DNA of 64,000 nucleotides from Rugalucina vietnamica (lineage: Eukaryota > Mollusca > Bivalvia > Lucinida > Lucinidae). The notes beneath the pieces are model-generated. The model was not told the DNA's origin. It searched no databases and saw only the letters and a program-made list of their open reading frames with translations. The stretch is taken from NCBI GenBank assembly GCA_964017185.1, contig OZ024882.1, forward strand, positions 36,318,488-36,382,487. Reading direction: 5' to 3'. A program made the translations under genes and the position numbers. Below are positions 24,112 through 36,598 of this stretch, one piece after another; the stretch's first letter is position 1; each line of letters begins with the position of its first letter.

Positions 24112-24398
24112 AAAAAAGTGATCCGTCCGGGACTCGAACCCAGGACCTTTCGCTTTCAATTCCAAGCACGCTACCTACTGAGCTACACAGCTACACGTCC
24201 TAAACTATTTCATTTTTTGACTCTCTTATTTAATTCGTCTTCGTCGGGCTATTGGTAGTTTTGACTAAGTAATTCTTCATATCGTCCCTCGTCTTCGTCT
24301 CAGATATGCCCTCACGAGTCGTCCCCCATCACACGGAAAGTCATAACCGCAAGCGCCAGCAGCATTTACGTTCAAAAGTGAAAAATGTCTATTATGGT
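24112..24398 (-). mobile_element. Composite repeat with tRNA-like domain, copy 2 (inverted)
   Basis: Complement of the 18194-18480 copy. It shares TAGTTTTGACTAAGTAATTC, CGTAAATG next to AAAAGTGAAAAATGTC, and a tRNA-like end with GGACTCGAACCCAGGACC and TACCTACTGAGCTAC. Confidence 0.7.
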
Positions 24399-24519
24399 AT
24401 CACTCAGGTGCCCACGACACCACTCCCGTATCGGATCGAAGCCGGATTTCTCCCTCTACGACACAAGACGGGACCGGTGCTAAAATGGGGCCCTGGTGCA
24501 TAAAAAAGAATACGCCTAA

Positions 24520-27136
24520 TATCTTTTAGTATAGCTTTGGAAACTGTGATAAGCTATTGTATAAAAGTGATTTTCTTCTAGACATTGCTTTGACTAGATA
24601 CCTGGCGCATTCCCTTTCTTCGTGCGTTAATATGAATCTAAGTTTCTCTGAATCATTCATTGTTATAAAACTGTTGTCCCGTCTTTCTGATTTATCAAAC
24701 ATTACTCTCCGCAGGTCGTCATAAACATTGCAATGCAACAGAAAATGAGTTTCACTTTCAACTGTATGTTGGTCGCAAACTTGGCACAACCTATCTCCGA
24801 TGGCTAGACCTGAAAACCTCCCTGTTTCAATTTTTAAAGGTAAAACTGCACACCTAAATTGCGCTAAATGAGACCTTTCATTTTTAGCTATGTTAAGTTT
24901 AAGATACCTTTCAACCTTGTAAGTCGATTTGAAAATAACGTAAGTTCTGAGTTTCGACACTGTATGCAATTTTTCGTTCCAGTCTCTTTGATATGTAGTG
25001 CCAAGTATGTTTTCAACATGCCTTAAATTCACAATCCGCTTATTTTCAAAGTATTGTTGCATATTAACGTGGTCAAGAATGGATTTTACCTCCGAACACC
25101 AGGTTTTACCCGGTGCATAGTAGTCAATATCGAAAACACATTTAGTTAAACGATTATTGTCCATACAGATAAGCCGATTCCAAAGTCTGAGCATATTGGC
25201 CCAACGCCTATGCATACTAATAGTCCAACCCATTTCGCCATTTATAGCCAATAATGGAGTGAATCTATGAACTCCTAGAAAGTACCTTATCGCTCTGTTT
25301 TTCACAGTATCTATTTTATTAAATTGCTTAAATCCCCATACACCTGAACAGTAATCTATCACTGGAGCTACACAAGAATTGAATAATTTAGAATATGTGT
25401 TATATCCTACATCTTATAAGTATGTATTTTGGATATCATAGCACCTAAGGCTCTACCCCCTGCCTGTTTCAGTGAAATCTAAATTTTCATGCATATGTAT
25501 GCCCAAATAGCGATAGACCGTTGCATAATCCACTGGCTGGTTCCCAATATGAAATTCGAAAGTACTGCGTTCTTTCCCCTTGTTTCGAAAATGTAAAACA
25601 TTTGATTTTGCATAATTTATACGCAAACGCCATTATTTACACCATTCATGTACAAAATCTAACATGGTTTGCATATCTTCTTCAGTTTCTGACATAAGCA
25701 TTATATCGTCAGCATAAAGTAAACAGCATATCTCAATATTGTTGAACTTAATGCCATGCCCTTATGTAACCTCTTTTGTTCCTTCTGCTAGGTCGTTTAT
25801 GAAAAATGCAAAAATTGTTGGCGAGATACTGTCCCCTTGCCGTACTCCTGTTGATACTGGGAACCAGCTAGTTAGCATACCGTTTAATTTGAGACATGAT
25901 GTGGTATCTAAGAACATAGCTTTAATCGAGTTGTAAAATTTACCATCAATGCCACTGCTAAGCAAACGATAAAGCAATGCATCTCGATCGACTAAATCGA
26001 ACGCCTTTTGTAGGTCGATGAATGTGGCGAACGTGTGCTTCTTATCGAGTAACCGATTTCGAATGACAGTGCTCGCAGTATACACATGGTCTTGACATGA
26101 TCTGTCAGGACGAAATCCATTTTGCTCATCCACAAGCATATTTTCATTATCAAGATATGTCAAAAGACGCTTATTTAGAATTGACGAGTATAGTTTGCTT
26201 ACGACGGACAAAAGGCTAATGCCACGGTAATTCAGAGGTATTCTTTTGTCTTTAGTCATATCCTTTGGTAATGGTGTTATAATAGCTTTTCTCCAGATAC
26301 TTGGGATTATGCCGGTGTCGAAACAGTAGTTAAATAATTTGTGCAGAATATCGATTATAACAGGATGCTTCAAGACCTCGTACGGAATTTTATCCGGCCC
26401 GACTGCTTTTCCACTCTTCGCACCAAATACAACATGTTCAACTTCACTACGATCGATCGTATAATTTAAAGAAATATTTTCTTCGTAAAGAGGGTCAAGC
26501 ATGTTATCTTCTAGCAAACGTTTATTTCGTAATATTTCATTGTAGAAATTTTGATCAAAATGCTCATCGGTTTGATCGGGGTTGTATAACGATGAAAAAT
26601 CTGTAGACCATTTTTCAAAGACGGTTTCATGATCTGTTGTGATATTTCCGGTGTCATCGTACGTTTCAAATGGTATATCCTGTTTACGTTTGGGGCCAAG
26701 GGATCGAAGATGATCCCAGAATTTTCTTGGATTGTCTGTACAGGCAGTTTCTATATCTATAGAGAGATCACGTTTATATGATCTTTTGGCATTTCGTAGG
26801 GCCTTGTCGAATGAATTTTGGGCTGTTTTAAAGCTTAATTGTAACCGCCGTTTGGCTGTTCCATTTTGTTTACATTTGGTAAAAGCATGTTCTTTTTGTC
26901 TCGTATCCTTCCACAGGGATTCTAATCGGTCATTCCAGTAGGGTTTGTACGTTTTATAACGCTTCCTAGATCTCTTTGAGCAATCAAATGAGGGAATAGT
27001 GGTATTCATTTCCTTAATCAAAGTATCGCAAAACTGGTCATAGATGGAATCGACATTTTCCCGTGTTTCTCTACTTAATTCAATACGATTGATTAAGTCG
27101 AGAAAAGTTCTTCTGACCAAATCTGAGGCTACAATT
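24520..27136 (-). pseudogene. Non-LTR retrotransposon reverse transcriptase (5'-truncated, stop codons)
   Basis: The long N-terminal part (27120-25762) carries a linker region and reverse-transcriptase motifs: GPDKIPYEVLKH, IITPLPK, NYRGISLLSVVSKLY, EQNGFRPDRSCQDH, FIDLQKAFD and STGVRQGDSISPTIFAFFIN. An in-frame TAA interrupts it just before the catalytic box, which is still present in the same frame as CLLYADDIMLMSE (about 25690). Another TAA follows after HEWCK. The C-terminal frame (25362-24526) holds a Cys/His cluster CQVCDQHTVESETHFLLHC typical of LINE tails. The endonuclease domain and ORF1 are missing at the 5' end. It resembles the jockey/CR1 superfamily used as a default name in mollusc annotation; the clade is not settled. 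No activity is expected. Confidence 0.88.
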
Positions 27137-27239
27137 TAATATCACAGAACTAGTCCTTGTGGATTGAGATAAGGGATGCCTTAGGTGGGGAACACCTATT
27201 TGCTTAAATGGATATTAGCTGGGTGAAGAAGGCGTGACA

Positions 27240-27368
27240 AGTAATTATCATAATTATTTTAATGAATAATCGAGCTAATTTTAATGAATAAGCCAAAAAT
27301 TTAATGACAGTGAATAAATGGCTAAATTTTTAGTGATTAGTGAATACCAGGACCCCCCGTCCAGACCC
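27240..27368. mobile_element. MITE, family 4, copy 2 (inverted, partial)
   Basis: Ends CCCCCCGTCCAGACCC, the inverted form of the 12301 terminus, after several AATGAATAA/AGTGATTAGTGAATA words. Confidence 0.6.
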
Positions 27369-27839
27369 TCATGAATCAGTAAAATAAAATAGCAAATGTT
27401 ACGATATGGAGACAGTGATGCATTTTCTTCTATTAATATTTTCTGATACATGTTAAAGGGGTCAACCATGGTTTTTGTACTGTGTTCGAGTTGTGTCCCT
27501 CGAATGTTGACAAAGCTGAATCATACGGCAGAAACTTCGTATTGGTATTACTAAAAAGTGTCAGTAAGATAAATAGGGCAATGTTAAAGTTTTAATAAAT
27601 AATCTTTAAGGTGCAAATGGTTTTAAATAGACAAAATATTCAGCTTTAATATGATGTTTTTATGTTTAAGATAGCACAACTAAAAATTAGTCTTTATGCG
27701 TGCATTGTCTAGGTTCTATCAAAATGTTTGAACAAATAGAAAAATGCCGAAATTAGGAAAGGGTTCAGTTTTTCAATTTGCCGTTTTAACTGTTATTCAC
27801 AAACATATACCTGGTGGTACATGTAACTGCTTCTCATAA

Positions 27840-28372
27840 ACTACGAGATTTCTGACCCACGCAGAAACCCTTTCCTGTAACCTCGTTCAAAATAAAAGTG
27901 GATAATACTAATCTTTGTATCGCCTATCTTAATGAACGTTGCAAAATTACTGTAATTCTCGCTGGCACCATGTTGCCAAATGTATAGGGCCACTGACGAA
28001 GCTTATGTAGTCGAACCCACTTCTTTCTTATCAATATGTTCACGGCTCTTTATGGATCTCAGTTTTGATTTTTTAATTTTTGTTTGCTATCACTGCAGCT
28101 GGTGTTATGCCGTGTGGCGGCACTAAAAAGTCTCCCTGTGCATCATTCATAGTGCAGACTATATCTCCGTTCGGTCCTTTGAGAACAGCGCAGATATTCT
28201 GAGAACTTATATGTATTATCGGTTTATATTCAGTTTGGATGATGACTATCTAGTAGTAAGTTGTAAAATTAAAGTATTATTCTCTTTGACTCCATGTTGT
28301 CAAAAATGTATAGGGCCACTGAGGAGGCTTCGGTAGTCGAAACCGCGGTATGGTCCATCCCCTTTCTCATTT
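27840..28372. repeat. Interspersed repeat, family 5, two related copies
   Basis: CCATGTTGCCAAATGTATAG followed by GGGCCACTGACGAAGC (27968) and CCATGTTGTCAAAAATGTATAGGGCCACTGAGGAGGC (28293) are two copies. The second continues CGGTAGTCGAAACCGCGGTATG. A third, inverted copy interrupts the ORF1 pseudogene at about 38736-38945. Confidence 0.65.
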
Positions 28373-28419
28373 ATATGTGCGCCATTATTCATTTCATTTT
28401 CGCAGAATGCATGCAATAA

Positions 28420-28545
28420 ATATGATTTATTCTATCACCCATAAACATTCGCAAGGTCCCTCGGCTACGCCCTCAGTTTTGATACTTTTCCCGGGACCCA
28501 GCGAATTTAAATGAATGCAAAATAATTTTGACCATTCTATACTAT
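28420..28545. mobile_element. Diverged family 3 foldback MITE
   Basis: GGCTACGCCCTCAGTTTTGA and GGGACCCAGCGAATTTAAAT mirror the family 3 copy at 8091. The arms are more degraded. Confidence 0.5.
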
Positions 28546-28559
28546 ATTATGGATCACAC

Positions 28560-30328
28560 TGGTCAACCTATACGTCGATTTGTGGTGTTTACGACGGTTA
28601 GCGGGTATTTACGCTGATTTACTGGAGACAAAAAATGGCGGCGACCAGTGAATAAATTATTCATTTTTAATCGTGTTGATGATGTATAGAAAAACATACA
28701 ACATGTCAAAGGGACTATAGAGTTATGTTATTTTTAAGAACAGTATTCTCTCTTTCTCTCTAACCATGCATTTTGAAACCCAACACCTGAATTTCTGATA
28801 AAAATTCTGCTGTGGCAGACGAAAAAATCTACTGGATCCCCAAAAATCAATACTTGATATCTCCAAACCAGCTTAGCAAAAAGTGGGGACCAGTACATGA
28901 AATTTGGTAAAAACACACATTTTTTACAAGAAAATGGGTGATTCATTTTGCTATAACATTCCTTAAACTGCACCCAGGACTGCAAAACATGTCTTATAAT
29001 GAACTTCTGTTTATCTACATTGCATATACAGAGTTTAACTACAGCTGCGAGCTGTGAATCAATCAGATCATTAATTAATTTACATGTACTCAAATTCTTT
29101 ACCCTAAAGAGCCCCATTATTAACTGCTTTTTTGACACCTTCATTCTGAAATTAACTCATTTAACTATGGCTAGATCACATGTACATAGATACAATTTAA
29201 CCTTGTAGTAAATTCCATTCAGCTGTGTAATCTTATTTTAGAGAAATTCAGGACAAAAGGCGGTCCATAATAGAGGAAATTTCTTTGATCACCACCTTCA
29301 AACTGGGGCCTCTGTATTCATTTAATAAAGGCAACACCCACATTTTTAGCTAACATGTAGTTACATCTATGTATTCTCTGTCAGTTAGTCAAATAGCTCC
29401 GCCTCAGACACCCATGAACCAGCCAGATCATTGATAATTAATGAATAACGGTACCAGAAAGATGCCCACTATCTATGTAGGTCATGATGTTTTTGGTTTT
29501 ATTTATTTACTTAATGGTACTTTTGGGTATTTATGTTTGAGATCTTCAAAAGATGTATCAAATGCAGTTGAAAAAAATAAAATTGCAATTATTATTTAGA
29601 TGCAATTGCACAAAAAAGATCAATAACAACATACCTGATGACGTCAGAATTCAGTATTGTTAGTGAGGTCCAAACAAGTAGGGGTGTAGTAGCATTATGT
29701 TATCAAATTCTGTTGTATCTCATAAAAACATAGGTAATTTATACTTACTTCATTTATCTTAATAAGATCAACATACTATTTTCTTAAAACAAATAATATA
29801 AGCATTAATTAAAGAAATCAATACAAAGTACATTAGTAACCATCACCATGGAATGTGGTTTTCTGCTAGCCGGGAATATAAGTGAAAGTGAGGCTCTAAT
29901 TTAGGTCATTAATGTTTTGATTTGTACTAGGTGGAAGACTGGAATACGACATGCACCTGCTGATTGATGTTAGCAGTTAGGGATGATTTCGAGTACCGAC
30001 CCAAAGGGTCAGTCGTTTTGTTTTAATCATCTGCCTCCTCGATCGGTACTCGAATATATTCTTCAATGCATACATAGATCGACCGCATTCACTAAGTATA
30101 CATATTTCTTCAGTCCTTTTAGCATATGGCATGCTTTTCCATGGAGTATATATGCAAATATAGACGCTTCCAAGTTTTAAGCACCACCAAACCTGCGCAA
30201 AACCCACCAAATAAGCGTAAAGGTTGACCAGTATGGAGGATGGTCATTTCTTGTGATCTTGGACCAGGAGCAATGTTAAATTTTTAAGACTTAAAATACA
30301 TTGTCAATACATATGTACGAGCGTATGT
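28560..30328. other. Region 3' of the first tandem GH31 gene, no gene recognised
   Basis: Only short frames without recognisable domains. No canonical AATAAA was found close after the GH31 stop on the minus strand. Confidence 0.35.
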
Positions 30329-33300
30329 TCAAACGATCTTTGTAAAATAAGCCAGTTCATCAAGCGCAACCGGATATCCCCTGATCTTTAACGGACCAGT
30401 ATACATTTCATTTCGCAACTCATCATGCCAATTTCCGGGAGGCATGTAAATGTCACGTGCTTTAGCTCCCCGCTTAACAATGGGAGCAACAAGAATTAGG
30501 TCACCCACTAGGAACTCATCTTCACAGGTTAAAGCGTCTTCACTATCCGGATCAATCCACCAGATCGGACGAACGATTGGATAACCAGTAATGGTGGCCT
30601 CTTCGGCTAGTTTGATAAAAAGAGGTGCAAGTTGCTCGTGCAATTGAATATAATGGCGAGCAATTTTAACGACGCCATCACCGAATTTCCAGGGAACCAG
30701 AGAAAATTGCATGCTGGGTAGGAATGTATTCGCTTCGATCCATCTAACATAAAGTTCCGAATCATTCATTTCCTTCAAATTTCCACCAATCATATCAGGA
30801 AGAATAAATGGATATCCGAGTAATCCGAATGTTAAGGCCGCTGGTATCAACGACTGGAGGCCATTATTGTGGTCCCATTGCGAATATTTATCCATTATGC
30901 GCACGAAAACAGGATGCTGTTGAGAGTGGTATCCGGCGCGGACCTCTAAATGACGAGATACATCAGATTTGACCACCATTTTTACGTAGGCGTTTGGATA
31001 AACGTCATTCGGATCGCGTTTGTCTTGGTATGAGCTAAATACTGGCGGTAAGAACCCAGCTTCCCCCGCATCAAATTTAAAAGATGAAATATTGTATACC
31101 GTCTTGAGATTTTTAAGTTTATTAAGATACCAAAGACTTGCATTGGGGTTGGTTGGGTCCAATATGGCTGAATAATTTCCATCCCACCACTTTATCAGTG
31201 CAGGTCTGGTTGAGTTATATCCGCGAATGAAATAAGCCATTGAGGCGCCTTCTGTAAACGATTTGGAATTTATGTTGAAGAAGGGATGCACCCATAATGT
31301 AACTCTGAAACCCATACTGTTAAGCATTCTCATCGTTTCAACAACACTTGGAAATTTCTTTACGTCAAATTCATAATCGCCATATGCGGGTGTCCAGTTG
31401 TCATCTATTTCTAGCTGAGCATGAGGAAACTTGTTGGCCAAAATTTCCCGCGCAAATTTAACGACATCTGGTTGGTTAATGTCTTTTCTAAACTCCGCCC
31501 ACGTTGACCATATAGGGTACTTGAACAGTTTCACGTCCGGTATACCTATTGGCTTCGGAAGAAACATGGCGGCCATCTTTGTGTGAATGTTTTTGACGTT
31601 GTCAGATTGACAAATTTTGTATTTCAGAACTGGGTACCTGCTATCAAAATTATTAAAACCCACAGTTCCGTATTTCGCAGAAAAGCACATCCAACCTTTC
31701 GGGTGATTCATACTGAAGTAAAATGGCACTTCACCGTCTATATAAATGCCAGTCCCTTTTGAAGAGAAAAAATACCTTTCAAGTACATCACCTATGGAAC
31801 CCAAAAATATATCATGCGATATAAAAGGCGTCATTGATACTGTGTTCCTGCTCAAAGGCCAGATTTGCTGTTTATTTTGGAACCCGCCATACCAGTGAGT
31901 TGTACCAATATCGAAGCAATCCGTAAATACCTGATCGACGCACTTCAGTGCAGTCCATTCAATGTCAAAACAGTCAATGTCGTGATTTTCACTCCGATTC
32001 AAAGTCATTGTTAAACGAGCCTCGTTTGGCCACTCAAAGCATGCATCTGCATTAGACCATCTTGAGCAATCTATTGGCGTGCCTTCAAAAGAATTATCGC
32101 TGTTTAATTTTCCAGTTAGGACAGGACTTTCCTTAAAATTTATTGTCATGTCAAAGTCTTTACTGAAGTGAGCAGTTACCGCGTCGCCTTTCAGCTCAAT
32201 GTCTTCAGCTTTCATTGTCGAAGTATAACTCGTCGACTTAGGATCGACATGTTTAATAACCGCAAGATCATCTTCGTCACCTCGCATTTCGTTTCGGTTG
32301 ACTCTTCGGTTTGGCCTGATATGTCCACCTTTCAACGTCGACGTCGAACCAGAAGCATGATAGATGGATTCAAAAGCGATGACACGTGACATACAAACCG
32401 CAACGACCAGAAATACACAAACAATCAAGATAGATTTTAGTTTCTTTCTAGTGCACCAATGCTGTAGTCCTTTGCGAGTCGTATTCTCTGCAATTTAAGG
32501 AAGACAACAAACGTTAAACATAAGGTACAATTATTTAAAGCAATAGCGTCTCTTGTAAGACCAGAGGACGACCACATAAACATAATACCAAATACAAATC
32601 TGCCGCTGGCTAATATATCTGGAGGTCGCAACCAACTATAAGTGTTTCTTCCTCAATAACTTACCACTCGACACAAGCACTTTTGTCAGCGACAAAAATG
32701 ACAAAACATGCACATGGTTAAAGCCTCCCCCACCCCCACCCCCACCCCCACCCCCACCCCACCCCCGGCATGATAGGGACTCAGAGGGCGACCAGTTAAT
32801 GGGGATGGCAAGGTGTTTTTTATTTATACTTTTACCTCGTCTTAGATATTGTTTTGGGCCAATTTTTCAGATATCTTCCAACACCACCTATTGAAACTCA
32901 AATGGTCCCTCTCTTATTATACACATGTAGATACACCATGCACTTTTAGCAGTCATATGCATGCCGTTTGAATAAAAATGCATTCAAGCAACATGTATGC
33001 ATTTCGCTTTTAAAGCTTCGCGAATATGTCACCAATATTCCGATTTCCATTTCGCGGATATTTGAAGCATTGTAACTGTTGTCTATCCGGATCGTTTATT
33101 TGAAGAGCCAGCCCTACAGCAACTGCTCCTTTGACGGGCATTTTGTGCATGTGGCTCTACAGTGATCTACAGTGCCATTACGAAAACATGCCCATGCAAT
33201 GTATGTATATTTTTCTTGAGCTGGAAAAAATAAAAAAAAAAAAGTTCAGTTTTTTTTCTCAATTTTACTCAAACATAGATTGTGGGTACACGTTAGAACC

Positions 33301-33484
33301 GCCTCGTTTATGTTTTGGATAGAAAATAAGAAAACATTTAACCATTGCAAACCTCATGTTCACTATATTAAAGTGGGATTGAAGGGAGGATTTATTACTC
33401 AGACATATTTGCGTGAAGCTTACCTCGCTCAGGGTTTCCAGTAAAGCGCGGAGCCAGCCCCATCTCCTGGTTAACCGCCGTCAT
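30329..33484 (-). CDS. GH31 glycosidase, MYORG-like type II membrane protein, tandem copy A
   Basis: Two exons: 33484-33424 and 32487-30329. Exon 1 starts at ATG, encodes MTAVNQEMGLAPRFTGNPER and ends GAGCGAG|GTAAGC. Exon 2 follows a pyrimidine-rich tract and TTGCAG. The join keeps frame and gives 739 residues (human MYORG: 714). A basic segment (TRKKLK) precedes one hydrophobic anchor (about 38-59), so the catalytic domain faces the ER/Golgi lumen or outside; many N-glycosylation sequons agree. GH31 signatures: LEIDDNWTP, nucleophile Asp in FKFDAGEAGF (about residue 493), and general acid/base Asp in RIMDKYSQWDHNNGL (about 553). The spacing is near that of MYORG D463/D520, a reported alpha-galactosidase. 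Likely role: hydrolysis of alpha-linked sugars on glycoconjugates; the substrate is inferred. The ORF alone would begin at a non-ATG codon, which is why exon 1 is needed. Confidence 0.88.
32726..32767. repeat. (CCCCCA)n tract in GH31-A intron 1, G-quadruplex-prone on the minus strand
   Basis: Six or more CCCCCA units, so the transcribed-sense strand (minus) is (GGGGGT)n. Confidence 0.9.
33176..33416. mobile_element. Family 1 MITE, copy 5, at the 5' end of GH31-A intron 1
   Basis: CATTACGAAAACATGCCCAT at one end, CAGACATATTTGCGTGAA at the other, with ACATAGATTGTGGGTACACG inside. Copy B reads straight from GATTTACAGTG into CTTACCTC at this place, so the insertion is specific to copy A and starts within about 10 bases of the splice donor. 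Confidence 0.75.
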
Positions 33485-33549
33485 TCGAATACCTGAACGT
33501 GCGTATAGAAGTTTGCGGATTTAACTCCTCAGTATAAAGAATAAAACTT

Positions 33550-33566
33550 ATAAATAATCTGCGCCA
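33550..33566 (-). promoter_or_regulatory. Conserved TATA-like block upstream of GH31-A
   Basis: On the minus strand TGGCGCAGATTATTTATAAG, 66 bases before the ATG. The same block with one change lies 51 bases before the ATG of copy B (43005-43021). Conservation and position suggest a core promoter. Confidence 0.4.
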
Positions 33567-34286
33567 CGTTGTAAATTAAATCGATTTAAAACAACATTAC
33601 AAACAATGTAAGATAAGTGAAGATCGATGGATATAATGGCGACCGAGAAGATATAATTACAGCGGATTTGACCCGGGGGTGTTGAACTTGCGTGAACCGA
33701 AGAAGTGCTACATATTGTTATCTTTTTAATCTTTGAAAATCAATTAATGCATATCAAGTGGCATATAAGCGCTTATATGCCACTTGTGCATATAAAATTA
33801 CTGTTATATAGGCGATCAAAAACAAAATAAACAGGTGCTTGCTGTTAAGGTCGGGGAAAATTTACTTTTTTACCTACATGTACTATGTGTAAAACTTGAA
33901 GTCATTCTACTAATGCCCCCATTTTAACAAACGGTTTTCGTCAATGGCTGTTCCTCGCAATACCATTTCATATATCAAAAAGGGCTTGGCATGAACATGT
34001 CAACAATTTAATATCCTTTCATATGCAAGTAAGTTTTGTATACTCATGCCTTCCGTCTGTACCCCGGAAGCCCCAGTTCCACAAACGCAATCAGATCAGT
34101 GAAATTCACATACACAGAAGTGAAGCAAAGACTTTTTGTGTATGAAATGGTTGTAAAGAGCTATGATAAGATGCATCTTAGTAAAATACACTTCCGTTCT
34201 ACCTAGGACCTAAACAAATCAATGGATCATGTTCGACGAAGAACGTTACTACAACGTACTAAAAATGCCATCCCAGAAAACCGAAA

Positions 34287-35033
34287 TTAAGGGGATGCCA
34301 ATTGTCAAAATCTAATACTTGTATAATATATAACTGTTTAAAGAAAAATGACAATTTCACCTAGGAGGCTGGATATTTTTGAAACATATTTGTATGAGTC
34401 ATTCAAACATCAAATACAGATTATTTTAAGCCCAAAAACTCAGCTCTGGAGGGCTCAGCAACACGCTTATCAGCATTGTTCAAGTTACTTCCTGGTTTGA
34501 TTCCGTTTTCATCTGTCTGGCATGTTGGATAAATTTTACTAAAAGCTACCACCATAAACATGAAATCCAAAAGCCTGACTACAATCTTTGAAAGTTTTAT
34601 CCACTCAGAGATTATTTCTTCTTGAGGAAAACATGGTATTTATCATATGTGCTGAAAACCTTTTACAGCAGATACTGTAAATAGTATGATTTCTCCAAAA
34701 ATATTGACTACTTGTTCGAAATACCTTCAAAGATTGTAGTCAAGAAGTTGGAGATCATGTTTATGGCGATAGCTTTTAGTAAAATTTATCCAGCATGCCA
34801 CACGGATGTAAACAGAATCAAACCAGGAAGTAACTTGAACAATGCTGATAAGCGTCTTGCTGAGCCCTCTGGAGCTGTGTATTTTTGGGCATAAAATAAT
34901 CTGTATTCGATGTTTGAATGACTCATACTAGAATGTGTCCAGAAAACCCAGTCTCCTTGGTAAAAATGTCATTTTTGTTTATACAGGTAAAAATTATACA
35001 AGTATTAGATTTTGACAATTGGCATCCCCTTAA
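34287..35033. mobile_element. TTAA-flanked foldback element (about 740 bp)
   Basis: TTAA at both ends. The left end GGGGATGCCAATTGTCAAAA mirrors the right end exactly, and the arms stay complementary for about 300 bp each (CTGACTACAATCTTTGAA against TTCAAAGATTGTAGTC, GGCATGTTGGATAAATTTTA against its complement). The TTAA target fits piggyBac or Kolobok-type mobilisation. No transposase frame. Confidence 0.85.
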
Positions 35034-35482
35034 TCGAAAATGGTTTACAAGAGGCGACCAAAGAATATGATCTGTTTGTTAAAATGTTACCCCCTGTGTG
35101 CAGCTCTTACAAAAGATGTGCATTATTGTCGATTTGACTTTTGCCCTTGGTGCACATATTTATTACAGACATTTCAAGTACTAAAAGTGTGTATTGATAG
35201 TTTTCGTCTAACGAATTCCAAGACACAAGTTATCAGCATGTGCATAGACAGATTGTTCAACGTTTTTTCATTTAATGAACAGGCATGCTGTAGTCTAACC
35301 TGGTCTGGGCCTAAAACTTCAGATAGTTTCCTATGATGCGGTATTTCACTAAAACATGCACGTGAAAGGCCTCCCGGGCCCTGAAAATGAAGGCACCTAG
35401 ACCGATAAACAAGGGATACAGGAGCGCGTTGGCTTCTTGATCCTCAATTTACAATCTCTAATCTTGACAGTGCGCTTTTTCA

Positions 35483-36179
35483 TATATACTGAACAAAGAA
35501 AGAAACGCAACAATTATATTTCACAAAATTTTGAGCAAACTATGATAGAATCAGAAATAATTGCATTTTCTACTTCGGCATTAGATTTCAGGCTTCCGAA
35601 TGCAAGAAACCGATTTTCATTTTGATGCGTATTTACGGAGTTATTCGATGCCGACCATGGGCATGCTGAAAGTTGAAAACCACAAAGTGCGCATGCGCGA
35701 GCATTAAAACAATGGTACGATTTAAATCCGCTCGAAACCCGCATTCAAAATCACAATGTACCACTCAGCAGATAACTCACACGCTAAAGAAATAAAATGA
35801 ATAAAATTGAAATTATCCCCCTTTCAATTAAACATATAGGGATTTTGATGGTTTTAATTACGAGCTTGTGTGTCGTTGAACTTTATTTCTTCTTCTTGAA
35901 TTTTAATTAGGGAGCAGCTGACATTGTTTCTTGGTGATTTGGAGTTTCAAAAGTGTGCGCATGCGCAGAACAGATCTGTCACAATTTGCATTATTTAAGA
36001 CGACACAAATTTCTCATTCAATTTTTATCGAAATGAAAATCAGTTTTTTGCATGATATACCCTAATATCCCATGAATTGGAATCATACAGCAACAGACCT
36101 GAAATTATCAACGTTTTACCCTTAAACTCGAAAATCCTCGGTGGTCTCTTGTTGCGTTTCTTTTTTTGTTCAGTATATA
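35483..36179. mobile_element. Tc1/mariner-like MITE (about 0.7 kb)
   Basis: TATATACTGAACAAAGAAAG at the left mirrors CTTTTTTTGTTCAGTATATA at the right, and both continue as AAACGCAACAA inward. TA flanks each end. The interior has GCGCATGCGC-like words and no transposase frame. Confidence 0.82.
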
Positions 36180-36547
36180 TTCTCGTTATGAACCTGCATC
36201 GAGCAAGGTGGGAATGTAGGTAAAGAGCACAAGCCCAAGGTGCATGCTTGAAGGATATGTCAACGACAATATGCAAGTTTTCGTGTTGCTGTATAGGAAT
36301 ACGTTTATTGTAAACCTGTCATTAAATTTTTGACAAAGTCGATATATAGGTCAGCCACACAGGGTCAAATAGTGTGGTTGAAGAGTATGCTCGCACGATT
36401 ACAAGAATGCCTGGGTATTCCTGTGTGTGTCAGGTAACTTTTATTGACCCGGATAACTATCGTTTAACTCACCTAGCGGTAATTTATACGCATCGATAAG
36501 AGTGAAAAAAAAAAGCCTTAAAAGAAGCGTAAAGCTTACTCAAGACA

Positions 36548-36598
36548 TTTTATTCAGTTTTACGTCCCTTTCAAGATTATTTCAGCTCATATGAGTTG
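36548..36598 (-). mobile_element. SINE tail fragment
   Basis: Complement of the 19140-19190 SINE tail, with CATATGAGCTGAAATAATCT and CTTGAAAGGGACGTAAAACT preserved. Confidence 0.75.

Noticed and set aside
12301-27368. A single 15-kb element bounded by the inverted GGGTCTGG ends
   Set aside because: The 12301 copy has its own right end at 12579, so these are two separate MITE copies in opposite orientation.
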